NCBI GenBank assembly: GCA_900548735.1 | Contig: URMC01000025.1 | Span: 1-21,231 of the forward strand | Direction: 5' to 3' | DNA length: 21,231 nucleotides | Origin: an uncultured Eubacteriales bacterium | GTDB taxonomy: Bacteria > Bacillota > Clostridia > Oscillospirales > CAG-272 | Part shown: positions 1-6,711 of the stretch, one piece after another | Layout: each line of letters opens with the position of its first letter | Numbering within the stretch: the stretch's first letter is position 1 | Made by a program: the position numbers and the translations under genes | Notes under the pieces: model-generated | Told to the model about the DNA's origin: nothing | The model's input: only the letters and a program-made list of their open reading frames with translations | Database searches by the model: none

Positions 1-1188
1 GTCAATGTTTTTGTCAAAATGGTTTCCGAGCGTGCGGTGGGCGCCGAGGTGATGGAGTCGCTTCTCCCGGCACAGCAGATCGTGAAGATCGTCAATGAGG
101 AGCTGATCAAGCTGATGGGCACCTCGCAGGCGAAGCTGACGATTGCGCCCAAGCCCCCCACGGTCATTATGATGGTCGGTTTGCAGGGCGCGGGCAAAAC
201 CACGCACGCGGGCAAGCTGGCAGGCATGTATAAAAAGCAGGGCAAAAAGCCGCTTCTGGTCGCCTGTGACGTGTACCGCCCCGCCGCGATCAAACAGTTG
301 GAAGTCGTGGGGGAAAAACTGGATATTCCGGTCTTCACGCTGGGGGATAAAGAAAAGCCGGTCAAGATCGCCAAAGAGGGCGTGAAGTACGCCGAGAAAA
401 ACGGTTTTGATATGGTGTTTATCGACACCGCCGGGCGCCTGCATATCGACGAGGCGCTGATGGGCGAGTTACAGGACATCAAGAAAGCGGTGGAACCCAC
501 CGAGATTCTGCTGACGGTGGACGCGATGATCGGTCAGGACGCGGTAACGGTAGCGGAGCATTTCAACGAGCAGTTGGATGTGACCGGCGTGATCCTCACC
601 AAGCTGGACGGCGACACCCGCGGCGGCGCGGCGCTTTCCGTGCGCCACGTGACCGGCAAGCCGATCAAATTCATCGGTACCGGCGAGAAATTGGACGCGA
701 TTGAACCGTTTTACCCCGACCGCATGGCAAGCCGGATTCTCGGTATGGGCGACGTGCTGTCTCTGATTGAAAAGGCGGAGCAGGCATATGACCAGAAGCA
801 GGCGGCGGAACTGGAACGCAAGATTCGTGAGTCCACTTTTACCCTGGACGATTATCTGCAACAGTTTGCGCAACTGAAAAAGATGGGCAATCTCGAAAGC
901 CTGATGGGGATGATGCCCGGCATCAAACCCGGCGCCCTGAAAGACGCCAAGATTGACGAAAAGCAACTGGCGCGTACCGAAGCAATCATCCGCTCCATGA
1001 CCAAAAAAGAGCGTGAAAAGCCCGACATCATCAACGCGTCGCGCAAAATCCGCATCTCGAAAGGGAGCGGCACCACCGTAGAGGAGGTCAACAAACTCCT
1101 CAAACAGTTTGACACCACCCGCAAAATGATGAAGCAGTTTGCCACGGGCAAACGCGGGATGTTCGGCAAGATGAAAGTTCCGTTTTGA
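1..1188 (+). CDS. ffh: Signal recognition particle protein Ffh (5' truncated by window)
   Basis: GTPase subunit of the signal recognition particle. It binds SRP RNA and signal sequences of nascent membrane proteins and hands the ribosome to FtsY. The frame is open through base 1, and the first in-frame ATG (base 19) lies inside the conserved N domain, so the real start is upstream; roughly 45-50 residues are missing by comparison with full-length Ffh. Visible motifs are the P-loop GLQGAGKTT, the DTAGR box, TKLDGDTRGGAAL, and a methionine-rich C-terminal M domain (MGMMPGIKPG, then KMMKQF near the end). It is followed after 55 bases by rpsP on the same strand, a usual Firmicutes arrangement. 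Identity is very secure. Confidence 0.97.
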   Translation, partial: VNVFVKMVSERAVGAEVMESLLPAQQIVKIVNEELIKLMGTSQAKLTIAPKPPTVIMMVGLQGAGKTTHAGKLAGMYKKQGKKPLLVACDVYRPAAIKQLEVVGEKLDIPVFTLGDKEKPVKIAKEGVKYAEKNGFDMVFIDTAGRLHIDEALMGELQDIKKAVEPTEILLTVDAMIGQDAVTVAEHFNEQLDVTGVILTKLDGDTRGGAALSVRHVTGKPIKFIGTGEKLDAIEPFYPDRMASRILGMGDVLSLIEKAEQAYDQKQAAELERKIRESTFTLDDYLQQFAQLKKMGNLESLMGMMPGIKPGALKDAKIDEKQLARTEAIIRSMTKKEREKPDIINASRKIRISKGSGTTVEEVNKLLKQFDTTRKMMKQFATGKRGMFGKMKVPF

Positions 1189-1243
1189 TACCATATCATC
1201 GGATTTTTATAATTTTTTCTAAAAACAAAGGAGAATTTGAACC

Positions 1244-1480
1244 ATGGTTAAGATCAGACTTACCCGCACCGGCAAGACCCATTCCGCTTCCTACCGCATT
1301 GTGGTAGCCGACCAGCGTGACCGCCGTGACGGTCGCCCGATTGAGGAGCTGGGTCATTACAACCCCACCTCCAAGGAGCTGGTAGTAAATGCGGAGGGTG
1401 CAAAAAAATGGCTTGCCAACGGCGCTCAGCCCAGCCCCACTGTGAAGGCTCTTCTGAAAAAAGCCGGCGTGATTGACTGA
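1244..1480 (+). CDS. rpsP: 30S ribosomal protein S16
   Basis: Small-subunit ribosomal protein that binds 16S rRNA early in 30S assembly. It has 78 residues, normal for the family (about 75-90). It begins [21 protein letters not shown] and carries the typical [15 protein letters not shown] segment. The ATG is preceded by AAAGGAG at a suitable distance. It sits between ffh and khpA and very probably shares their transcript. Confidence 0.97.
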   Translation: MVKIRLTRTGKTHSASYRIVVADQRDRRDGRPIEELGHYNPTSKELVVNAEGAKKWLANGAQPSPTVKALLKKAGVID

Positions 1481-1490
1481 TTTTCGGGTG

Positions 1491-1736
1491 ATGGATATGC
1501 CGAATCTCGAAAAAATTCTGCGGGACATTGCCGCCGCCATCGTGGATCACCCCGATGACGTGACGGTGACTTCCGAGGAGTCCGGCGATGAGGTGACCCT
1601 CACGCTTGCCGTCCATGCGGACGACATGGGGATGGTCATCGGCAGACACGGCAGAATCGCCAAGGCGATCCGCTCGGTGATGAAAGCAGCCGGCGCCACC
1701 TGCAACAAGAAAGTCAACGTTGACATCAAAGACTGA
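1491..1736 (+). CDS. khpA: KH-domain RNA-binding protein KhpA (YlqC-like)
   Basis: Small single-KH RNA-binding protein. In Firmicutes the family partners with KhpB/Jag and affects cell division and RNA regulation. The sequence shows the KH signature VIGRHGRIAKAIRSVM (GxxG loop GRHG) and the expected length of about 80 residues. The frame is open back to a TTG at 1473, which overlaps rpsP. I prefer ATG 1491, with ATG 1497 as an equally possible start; family members begin close to the NLEKILRDIAAAIVDHPD segment. The ribosome binding site is weak, so translation may be coupled to rpsP, which ends 10 bases upstream. A strong terminator follows at once, so rimM-trmD-rplS do not continue the operon here. 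Confidence 0.93.
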   Translation: MDMPNLEKILRDIAAAIVDHPDDVTVTSEESGDEVTLTLAVHADDMGMVIGRHGRIAKAIRSVMKAAGATCNKKVNVDIKD

Positions 1737-1749
1737 GTGCCAAAAGCAC

Positions 1750-1780
1750 GCAAAAAGCCCCCGACCGGGGGCTTTTTGCG
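1750..1780 (+). terminator. Intrinsic terminator of the ffh-rpsP-khpA unit
   Basis: GC-rich stem pairing GCAAAAAGCCCCC with GGGGGCTTTTTGC around a short loop, 14 bases after the khpA stop. The arms carry A and T tracts, so it could work in both directions. It marks the left limit of host-like sequence before the AT-rich island. Confidence 0.9.
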
Positions 1781-1809
1781 TGGAACGAATAATGAGGAAT
1801 GAAGAATAC

Positions 1810-1851
1810 AAAAAACGCGCTGCGGCTTCAAGAAAGCGCAACGCGTTTTTT
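1810..1851 (-). terminator. Hairpin at the 3' end of the recombinase remnant
   Basis: Inverted repeat AAAAAACGCG / CGCGTTTTTT, with an inner imperfect stem. It overlaps the last codons of the minus-strand recombinase remnant and reads into a T tract on that strand. Likely the original terminator of the recombinase gene. Confidence 0.6.
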
Positions 1852-2085
1852 TGGTGCACCAAGTGATTTAATATCCGAATTTTTTGCGGCTTCGATTTCG
1901 GAAAAGAATATCGTTTTCGTGCCGTCTTTGAAGTTGAAAGTAATAGTAAACTTATCGTCGAACAGGTAAATTGAGTTCACAAACCCGTCTATAAGCCGTT
2001 TTTTGCCATCCAAAGTTTTTATGTCTAATTTTCCGAACTTCTCGATTCCAAACCGTATTTGTTCTTTCGTAAAGAATCCCGTTAA
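1828..2085 (-). pseudogene. C-terminal remnant of a large serine site-specific recombinase
   Basis: The minus-strand reading frame gives FFTKEQIRFGIEKFGKLD, then KRLIDGFVNSIYLFDDKF, TITFNFKDGTKTI, and an ending SLGAPKK. This matches the conserved C-terminal pattern of large serine recombinases of Clostridia phages and integrative elements (EQI..WLE.F, RLID.FVN..YLYDDK, ITFNYKDGTKT, GAPKK), as I recall the family. The catalytic resolvase domain (about 400 residues upstream in intact members) is absent: the homology stops near base 2085 and the sequence beyond changes character. I therefore call it a decayed gene. It implies that the AT-rich island arrived with, or was hit by, an integrative element. 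The exact 5' border of the remnant is uncertain. Confidence 0.8.
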
Positions 2086-2157
2086 AGAGTATAGGGATAG
2101 ACGTTGAAATACACGAAATAAGGAAACCGCCGAGGCGCGGTATATAAATGAAGATTA

Positions 2158-2173
2158 CCCATTATGGGACAGC
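2158..2173 (+). repeat. Island motif copy 1 (CCCATTATGGGACAGC)
   Basis: The perfect palindrome CCCAT-T-ATGGG is followed by ACAGC and, shortly after, TTAGAAAATGC. A close relative (CCCATATTTGGGACAGC ... TTAGAATGTGC) lies before the small cysteine-rich gene at 6230, and a looser one at 3314. Probably a shared cis-regulatory or element-derived sequence. Confidence 0.5.
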
Positions 2174-2201
2174 CGTTAGAAAATGCAAAGAACGGCACAG
2201 A

Positions 2202-2230
2202 AGCCTTGCGATTGTTCGCAGGGCTTTTGT
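2202..2230 (+). terminator. Hairpin with T tract inside the recombinase-WYL gap
   Basis: The stem AGCCTTGCGA / TCGCAGGGCT has a TTGT loop and is followed by TTTTGT. It looks like an intrinsic terminator. No plus-strand gene precedes it closely, so it either ends an unseen short transcript or forms one arm of a larger folded element (2166-2238; see findings). Confidence 0.55.
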
Positions 2231-2267
2231 CATGTCCTAAAAATGGATATTATAAGGTATTGCACTC

Positions 2268-2296
2268 TTGACTAATTGCGACAAATTTGGTATAAT
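2268..2296 (+). promoter_or_regulatory. Sigma-A promoter of the WYL regulator gene
   Basis: TTGACT (2268-2273), a 17-base spacer, then TATAAT (2291-2296). The spacer contains TTGCGACAAA, which recurs inverted at 3320-3329 before the next gene. This makes it a candidate operator for autoregulation by the WYL protein. Confidence 0.85.
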
Positions 2297-2324
2297 GGTT
2301 CCAAACTTACAAGGCGGTATAGCT

Positions 2325-3308
2325 ATGGAATCATTTGAGCCTAAAAAACTTTCACTTATACGAATATTGCAAATCTTATGGAATTATACCGATAGCAATC
2401 ACCATTTAACGCACGGCGAAATTGTCAAAAAGCTGGAAAGCGATTATGATATTACAGTGGAGCGCAAGGTTATTGGACGAGATATTCGCTTGCTTGAAAG
2501 TGCCGGCTTTGAAATTATTACTACTAAGCAGGGCGTTTATCTTAATAGTCGTATATTCGAAGATAGTGAGCTGCGTTTACTCTCCGATAGTGTGCTTGCA
2601 AGTAAGCATATCACGGCAAGTCATTCCAAAGAAATAATAGAAAGGTTGGCATTGCTGTCTAATAAATACTTCAAGGCACATATTAAAAACGTGTACTCTG
2701 TAAACGATTGGAACAAGTCGGGAAACGTCGCCCTATTTTATAATATTGAGATTATTGACGAGGCGATAGAAAAGAGCAAGCAAATCAAATTTATTTATAA
2801 CAAATACGGTGCGGACAAAAAGCTACATTATGCCGCAATACACGTTGCAAGCCCGTACCAGATGATATTGCATAATCAGCGTTATTTTTTAATGGCGTAT
2901 GAGGAAAAGTGGAAAAGCATTCGATATTTACGTATGGATAGAATTACGAATATTGAGTTACTAAATGAAACGGCTACAAATATTCGCACGATAGACGGCT
3001 ACAAAAATGGTATTGATTATAAGCGATTTTCGTCGGCTCTCCCCTATATGTTTTCCGACGAGCCACAAACGGTTTCTTTTTCCATTAACGGAGAATGGAT
3101 GCTCGATCAAATCGTAGATTGGTTCGGGTATGATTTTGGGGTAACACAACAAGGTGACAAAATAATCGTTACAGTAAAAGTAAGTCTTAACGCTATGGAA
3201 TATTGGGCAATGCAATATCTCAATAATGTAGAGATATTATCTCCCACTTCTTTAAGAGAGCGTATTGTAAAAAACGTAAAAGCGGCAAGTGAAAAATATT
3301 TTACTTAG
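2325..3308 (+). CDS. WYL-domain transcriptional regulator with N-terminal HTH
   Basis: 327 residues from ATG 2325. A longer frame back to TTG 2268 is rejected because that TTG is the -35 box of the gene's own promoter; AAGGCGGT precedes the chosen ATG. Residues about 10-70 form a DeoR/HTH_11-like winged helix (LTHGEIVKKLE, VERKVIGRDIRLLESAGF). Residues about 145-215 are a WYL domain (IKFIYNKYG, SPYQMILHNQRYFLMAY, IRYLRMDRI), with the WYL triad written RYF. Residues 245-327 are the C-terminal extension typical of the family. WYL proteins usually bind ligands or nucleic acids and often control phage-defence or DNA-damage genes. Here it stands directly upstream of a peptidase/acetyltransferase/nuclease set and probably regulates it. 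Strongly AT-rich codon use compared with the flanks indicates transfer. Confidence 0.9.
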   Translation: MESFEPKKLSLIRILQILWNYTDSNHHLTHGEIVKKLESDYDITVERKVIGRDIRLLESAGFEIITTKQGVYLNSRIFEDSELRLLSDSVLASKHITASHSKEIIERLALLSNKYFKAHIKNVYSVNDWNKSGNVALFYNIEIIDEAIEKSKQIKFIYNKYGADKKLHYAAIHVASPYQMILHNQRYFLMAYEEKWKSIRYLRMDRITNIELLNETATNIRTIDGYKNGIDYKRFSSALPYMFSDEPQTVSFSINGEWMLDQIVDWFGYDFGVTQQGDKIIVTVKVSLNAMEYWAMQYLNNVEILSPTSLRERIVKNVKAASEKYFT

Positions 3309-3313
3309 GTAAT

Positions 3314-3330
3314 CCCATTTTTGTCGCAAC
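3314..3330 (+). repeat. Island motif copy 2, divergent, with inverted TTGCGACAAA
   Basis: CCCATTTTTGTCGCAAC shares the AATCCCAT start and the downstream TATATGTTA..AT with the 6230 copy. It also contains TTTGTCGCAA (3320-3329), the exact reverse complement of a 10-mer in the WYL promoter spacer. A probable -10 (TGT-TACGAT, 3336-3344) follows, so this looks like the promoter/operator of the metallopeptidase operon. Confidence 0.45.
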
Positions 3331-3348
3331 ATATATGTTACGATAGTT

Positions 3349-3376
3349 ATACTCAAAAGCACTTGTTTTTGAGTAT
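3349..3376 (+). promoter_or_regulatory. Hairpin in the leader of the metallopeptidase operon
   Basis: Perfect 10-base stem ATACTCAAAA / TTTTGAGTAT with an 8-base loop, about 20 bases upstream of the GTG start at 3397 and just after the predicted -10. It could be a regulator binding site in DNA, a leader RNA hairpin, or a weak terminator of the WYL gene. The sequence does not decide among these. Confidence 0.5.
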
Positions 3377-3396
3377 ATGTATTAGGATTTGGTATT

Positions 3397-4329
3397 GTGA
3401 AATACATTGTAGAATTTGACCATATCGTAAACGCACCGTTTATCGACGACTGCCATCAAATTGAACGAGTAGAATTTGATGACTTAAATATTCGTGATTT
3501 TTCCTGTACGGCTACAATAAAATGTCCAAAATGCGGTGAATTGTTATACGCTTCGGGTTCGGTAAAAAAGATTTATGACAAGCATATTGCTCCGCAAATT
3601 AACTGGGAACGGCATATTATTTGCGATAAGCATAATAAAGCAGTTTCTTTACAAGTATCTTTCGAGCAAGCCGTTCCAAAGTATCAAATCATATTAAAAA
3701 ATTTTCTAAATAAAGAAGCAAGATTTCGCGGGTTTCTTTTATCCGGCGCACACGGCAGTCAAAGCTGCTATTATGATAAAACAAAAGAAATTTACCTTTT
3801 GAAAACCGATGCAATATCGCTTTTCCATGAAGTCGGACATGCGATTTTTGACTTAAATCGTGAAATGCTTATAGGTTTTATCAATGCTTTTTCTACTGAG
3901 GGCAAAAATGCTAAAACTATAGAGAAACTCAAACTCTTTCTAGAAAAGAAAACAAATCTATCACTAAAATATAGTCAATGTGTTTCATCGGGTTACTTTG
4001 AAAATCATTCCATATAAGCAAGCGTTGCTTATTGGGAGTGGTTCGAAGCAAGATTAATTGCAAGCGAATTATACTATGAAGTTTTAGATATTTTCGGTGC
4101 AATAACAAACAGAAAGCATATATGCTATTATCACGGTGTCGGGCACGGTAAAGCCTATTACCGTAGGGTTTTACCGGCAGAAGAATTTTTTGCAGAGTAT
4201 TTTTCTTTATGTGCCGCAGATGAACGTTTTCAACTTGATATTCTGCAATCGGCTTTCCCTGAAACGGTTAAAGAATATAATCGCATTATGAAAGGTTTAT
4301 ATACAACATACGAAGGAGCAATTTTATGA
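3397..4329 (+). pseudogene. Zincin-like metallopeptidase interrupted by one in-frame TAA
   Basis: The frame from GTG 3397 runs 206 codons to TAA 4015-4017. It then continues without another stop for 103 codons to TGA 4327-4329, which overlaps the next ATG. The N-terminal part has a CPKCG knuckle (C43, C46). The peptidase signature HEVGH lies at 144-148. The part after the stop contains ARLIASELYYEVLDIFGAIT, GVGHGKAYY and PAEEFFAEYFSL, resembling the region of phage/ICE-associated zincins that supplies the third metal-binding glutamate. The stop would remove that ligand, so the truncated product is probably inactive as a peptidase. Alternatives are a recent nonsense mutation, a sequencing error or stop readthrough. 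First gene of a plus-strand operon with a GNAT and a nuclease; the start codon and ribosome site are weak. Confidence 0.7.
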
Positions 4330-5249
4330 ACGCTATTGATAAAAAACGTAGCCAACTCAAACAAAATGCGGTCAACTTTTTACTTAACGAAATTTATGAC
4401 GGCAATGATATTCTATGTCCAAGTTATATAAGTGTTATGATTACCGCACGAGATAAAAAGGAATCCCCAATCAATTATGAAAATGACCTAAAAAGTTTTA
4501 AGGCTTTATTTAATGCTGGCGAAGAAAAGTATAGAATTGCATTATGGAACAGCTTGGTATATAGCTTTAACAACACTACAAAATTTTGTGTAAGAGATTT
4601 TTCTACCGAAGAATTTGCATTTATAAAATCGGCAATTAGGGCTTCGGATCATCCTATGTATGAAGAAAACGTCAATGATCCGATTGAAACCGATAGGCTT
4701 GTTTTGCGTAAAATGACAAAGGATGATTGTAAGCTGTTAGCGTATCATCTCAAACATGACGGTGATTTTATGATATTTACAGGCTATCCTACAACAAAAA
4801 AGTGGGTACAACGGTATGCTAATAGGCTTGCTCCGACGTTCTTTACAATAGTAGAAAAGTCTACGAGTGAAGTCGTCGGTTATATTGGCATAAATGTGTT
4901 TGAGTTGTCGGCAACGGGACTATTGGAATACTATATTTTCAAAGAATATCGAAAGCGCGGTTATTGCAAAGAAGCCATAAACAAATTAGTCAATATGACG
5001 CTGAATAATAAAATATATGAACCGATAGAAACTGTACAAGCGTGTATCTATAAAAGGAAAGTGTTAAAATTAAACGCCGTTCGCGCAAGAATCTCTATCG
5101 TTAATACTGCTTCTATCAACACAGTAGAAAGTTGTGGGTTGATTTGCGAAGCTGCCATACATAAAACAATATTTATAAAAGATATTGGTTGGACGGACGA
5201 AAAAGTATATTATATCACTAAGGAGATGCTACATGAAAAATCTATTTAA
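4326..5249 (+). CDS. GNAT N-acetyltransferase with an uncharacterised N-terminal domain
   Basis: 307 residues; the ATG overlaps the TGA of the preceding frame (ATGA), with GAAGGAG just upstream. Residues from about 119 on are a RimJ/RimL-like GNAT: ETDRLVLRKMTKDDC, VVGYIGINVF, LEYYIFKEYRKRGYCKEAI (acetyl-CoA loop R-x-x-G-Y-C in place of the common G-x-G/A) and ARISIVNTASINTVESCGL. The first ~115 residues (charged, helical, no motif I recognise) are extra compared with a typical GNAT of about 170-180 residues. Such enzymes acetylate amino groups of proteins, small molecules or charged tRNAs; the substrate cannot be read here. The 3' end overlaps the nuclease gene by 17 bases, so the two are probably made together. 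Confidence 0.85.
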   Translation: MNAIDKKRSQLKQNAVNFLLNEIYDGNDILCPSYISVMITARDKKESPINYENDLKSFKALFNAGEEKYRIALWNSLVYSFNNTTKFCVRDFSTEEFAFIKSAIRASDHPMYEENVNDPIETDRLVLRKMTKDDCKLLAYHLKHDGDFMIFTGYPTTKKWVQRYANRLAPTFFTIVEKSTSEVVGYIGINVFELSATGLLEYYIFKEYRKRGYCKEAINKLVNMTLNNKIYEPIETVQACIYKRKVLKLNAVRARISIVNTASINTVESCGLICEAAIHKTIFIKDIGWTDEKVYYITKEMLHEKSI

Positions 5250-6228
5250 CTATGCCACAAAGGAACTGTCGCAAGACGCATTTTTAATGTGGTTGTTTGA
5301 AAATTATGACGATTCCGAACTCGGAGAAATTGCCAATGCTTTGCTCGGAAATTTTTGCAATTTTCAAAAAGATGAAAAAGTGCATAGCCTTGAAACTGTG
5401 GCGCAATGGTGCAAAATCGATATTACAGTTTGGATGACTACAACGTTCAATCGAAAAATCGTATTATGCATTGAAGATAAAACATTTTCCAATGAACACA
5501 ATCAGTTATCTACATACAATGCGCATATCGACGGTGTGTCCGATCATACAAAATATAAAATTTTTTATAAAACAAGTAGGCTTGAAGATGACGAAAAAGA
5601 GCGCGTAAAAGCAAGCGGTTGGAGAATCGTTGATATTGACGAAATCAATGCATTTTGGGAAAAATATCAATCGTGCACTAACCTTATTGTGTCGCAATAC
5701 GCGCAATATGTAAATAAAATAGCGATTGCAATTAATAATAAAAGCAAGCCCCAAGAGAGCAAAACAATAGCGGATTTTTTGTCTTGGAAGTCATATTTCG
5801 AGAACATTGTTATTCCCGTATTGAAGAAAGATTTTGGCTCATCGTGCCATTTCGGCTCTTGGAAAGCGGGACAGTATCCCTATGTTGTTCTCTATATAAA
5901 AAAGGAAGGATTTGGAACGAGAAATATTCCATATTTAGAAATACGAAGTCGCGATTGCTGTAATAATAAAGCCCTTGCAAGAATTCTTTGCTATGGTGTA
6001 TCTGATGAAGATTTAGCAAAAAATCAGCAGAAATTGATTGACAATATAAAAGCAATTCCCGAATACGAATGCAAGGGGTTAGTAACCTCACATAAGGGGA
6101 AGAATATTCACCCCAAACAAGTGGGATATTCTAAAACTTTTGAAAATATCGAAACGAATGAACAATTTATCGGTTTCACGAAAAAATATATAGACTTGTA
6201 TTTGCAAGCTATGCAAGAGTGGTCGTAA
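5233..6228 (+). CDS. PD-(D/E)XK superfamily nuclease
   Basis: 331 residues from ATG 5233, chosen over an upstream ATG at 5185 because AGGAG (5221-5225) is well placed and the family start NLFNYATKELSQDAF follows. The core reads D63 (KIDITVWM), E81-x-K83 (VLCIEDKTFS) and a downstream QLSTY, which fits the metal-binding D...ExK arrangement of the PD-(D/E)XK fold, close to the PDDEXK_4 type as I recall it. The remaining ~200 residues (FLSWKSYFENIVIPVLKK, then a beta-rich part) are the C-terminal region common in these proteins, of unknown role. No signal peptide or membrane segment. Last member of the overlapping three-gene unit. Such nucleases are frequent in defence islands; the target is unknown. 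Confidence 0.85.
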   Translation: MKNLFNYATKELSQDAFLMWLFENYDDSELGEIANALLGNFCNFQKDEKVHSLETVAQWCKIDITVWMTTTFNRKIVLCIEDKTFSNEHNQLSTYNAHIDGVSDHTKYKIFYKTSRLEDDEKERVKASGWRIVDIDEINAFWEKYQSCTNLIVSQYAQYVNKIAIAINNKSKPQESKTIADFLSWKSYFENIVIPVLKKDFGSSCHFGSWKAGQYPYVVLYIKKEGFGTRNIPYLEIRSRDCCNNKALARILCYGVSDEDLAKNQQKLIDNIKAIPEYECKGLVTSHKGKNIHPKQVGYSKTFENIETNEQFIGFTKKYIDLYLQAMQEWS

Positions 6229-6229
6229 T

Positions 6230-6246
6230 CCCATATTTGGGACAGC
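6230..6246 (+). repeat. Island motif copy 3 before the small cysteine-rich gene
   Basis: CCCATATTTGGGACAGC, followed by GTATATGTTAGAAT. The TGT-TAGAAT (6252-6260) would serve as an extended -10. It starts immediately after the nuclease stop, so the small gene probably has its own promoter. Confidence 0.5.
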
Positions 6247-6289
6247 GTATATGTTAGAATGTGCATAATAACTTTTAGGAGGTGCATTT

Positions 6290-6481
6290 ATGAGCACAAT
6301 TTCAAAAACAAGTAGATATTGTTGCACTTGCAAACATTTCGGTGGGAAGGCTACGTTGAAAGGTAGTATTGTAGAGTACGAAAACACAAGTCATACCTGT
6401 AAAATCGGAGCAAGAGGAAGCGGTAATGTTAATCCTGCAATGACTTCCGCTTGTCCTAAATGGCAAGAACGGGATAAGTAA
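6290..6481 (+). CDS. Small cysteine-rich protein, possible zinc knuckle
   Basis: 63 residues with an excellent ribosome binding site (TTAGGAGGTG) before the ATG. Cysteines lie at 11, 12, 14, 37 and 55 in the pattern RYCCTCKHFGG ... HTCKIG ... SACPKW, consistent with a small four-cysteine metal-binding module. I recall similar short conserved hypothetical proteins in Clostridia (CC.CKHF.G ... CPKW), but no function. It keeps the AT-rich composition of the island and is followed by a terminator. Confidence 0.75.
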   Translation: MSTISKTSRYCCTCKHFGGKATLKGSIVEYENTSHTCKIGARGSGNVNPAMTSACPKWQERDK

Positions 6482-6511
6482 GCATTTGCAAGAATTGTAA
6501 AAACTACACGC

Positions 6512-6545
6512 AAAAGGCGAAGCCGCAACAACGACTTCGCCTTTT
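6512..6545 (+). terminator. Terminator after the small cysteine-rich gene
   Basis: Perfect 11-base stem AAAAGGCGAAG / CTTCGCCTTTT with a 12-base loop, about 30 bases after the stop at 6481. The right arm ends in a T run. Confidence 0.8.
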
Positions 6546-6568
6546 ACTATTTTCCAATATAAAAAGTA

Positions 6569-6609
6569 AATCCGAACCAATCACTTGTTACAATGATATG
6601 ATTCGGATT
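6569..6609 (-). terminator. Probable terminator of the tRNA-Lys transcript
   Basis: Inverted repeat AATCCGAA / TTCGGATT with a further inner AATCA/TGATT pairing. It lies just 3' of the minus-strand tRNA and is followed on that strand by ACTTTTTAT. It could alternatively be a structure at the island border. Confidence 0.5.
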
Positions 6610-6618
6610 ATACTCTCT

Positions 6619-6694
6619 TGGTGCTCCTGCGGAGACTCGAACTCCGGACACCTTGATTAAAAGTCAAGTGCTCTACCATCTGAGCTACAGGGGC
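6619..6694 (-). tRNA. tRNA-Lys (anticodon TTT)
   Basis: 76 bases with CCA encoded. The reverse complement folds with D stem GCTC/GAGC, anticodon stem CTTGA/TCAAG around CTTTTAA (anticodon TTT), and T stem CGGAG/CTCCG around TTCGAGT. The acceptor stem pairs GCCCCTG with CAGGAGC except for a C-A mismatch at position 3:70. Its 3' end faces the AT-rich island, the usual orientation for an integration target, but I found no copy of the tRNA 3' end on the other side of the island. Confidence 0.95.
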
Positions 6695-6711
6695 TTGTCA
6701 GGCACCCGTAT

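Noticed and set aside
2268..2324. Longer WYL protein starting at TTG 2268
   Set aside because: This TTG is the first part of the -35 box, and the would-be codons cover the promoter itself; ATG 2325 has a ribosome site.
5185..5232. Longer nuclease start at ATG 5185
   Set aside because: It lies well inside the acetyltransferase gene without a ribosome site, whereas ATG 5233 has AGGAG at the proper distance and begins the family-like sequence.
6619..6694. Island integrated into tRNA-Lys with direct repeats
   Set aside because: The orientation would fit, but I found no copy of the tRNA 3' end near 1780-2160 and no intact integrase. The recombinase remnant is of the serine type, which does not usually target tRNA genes.
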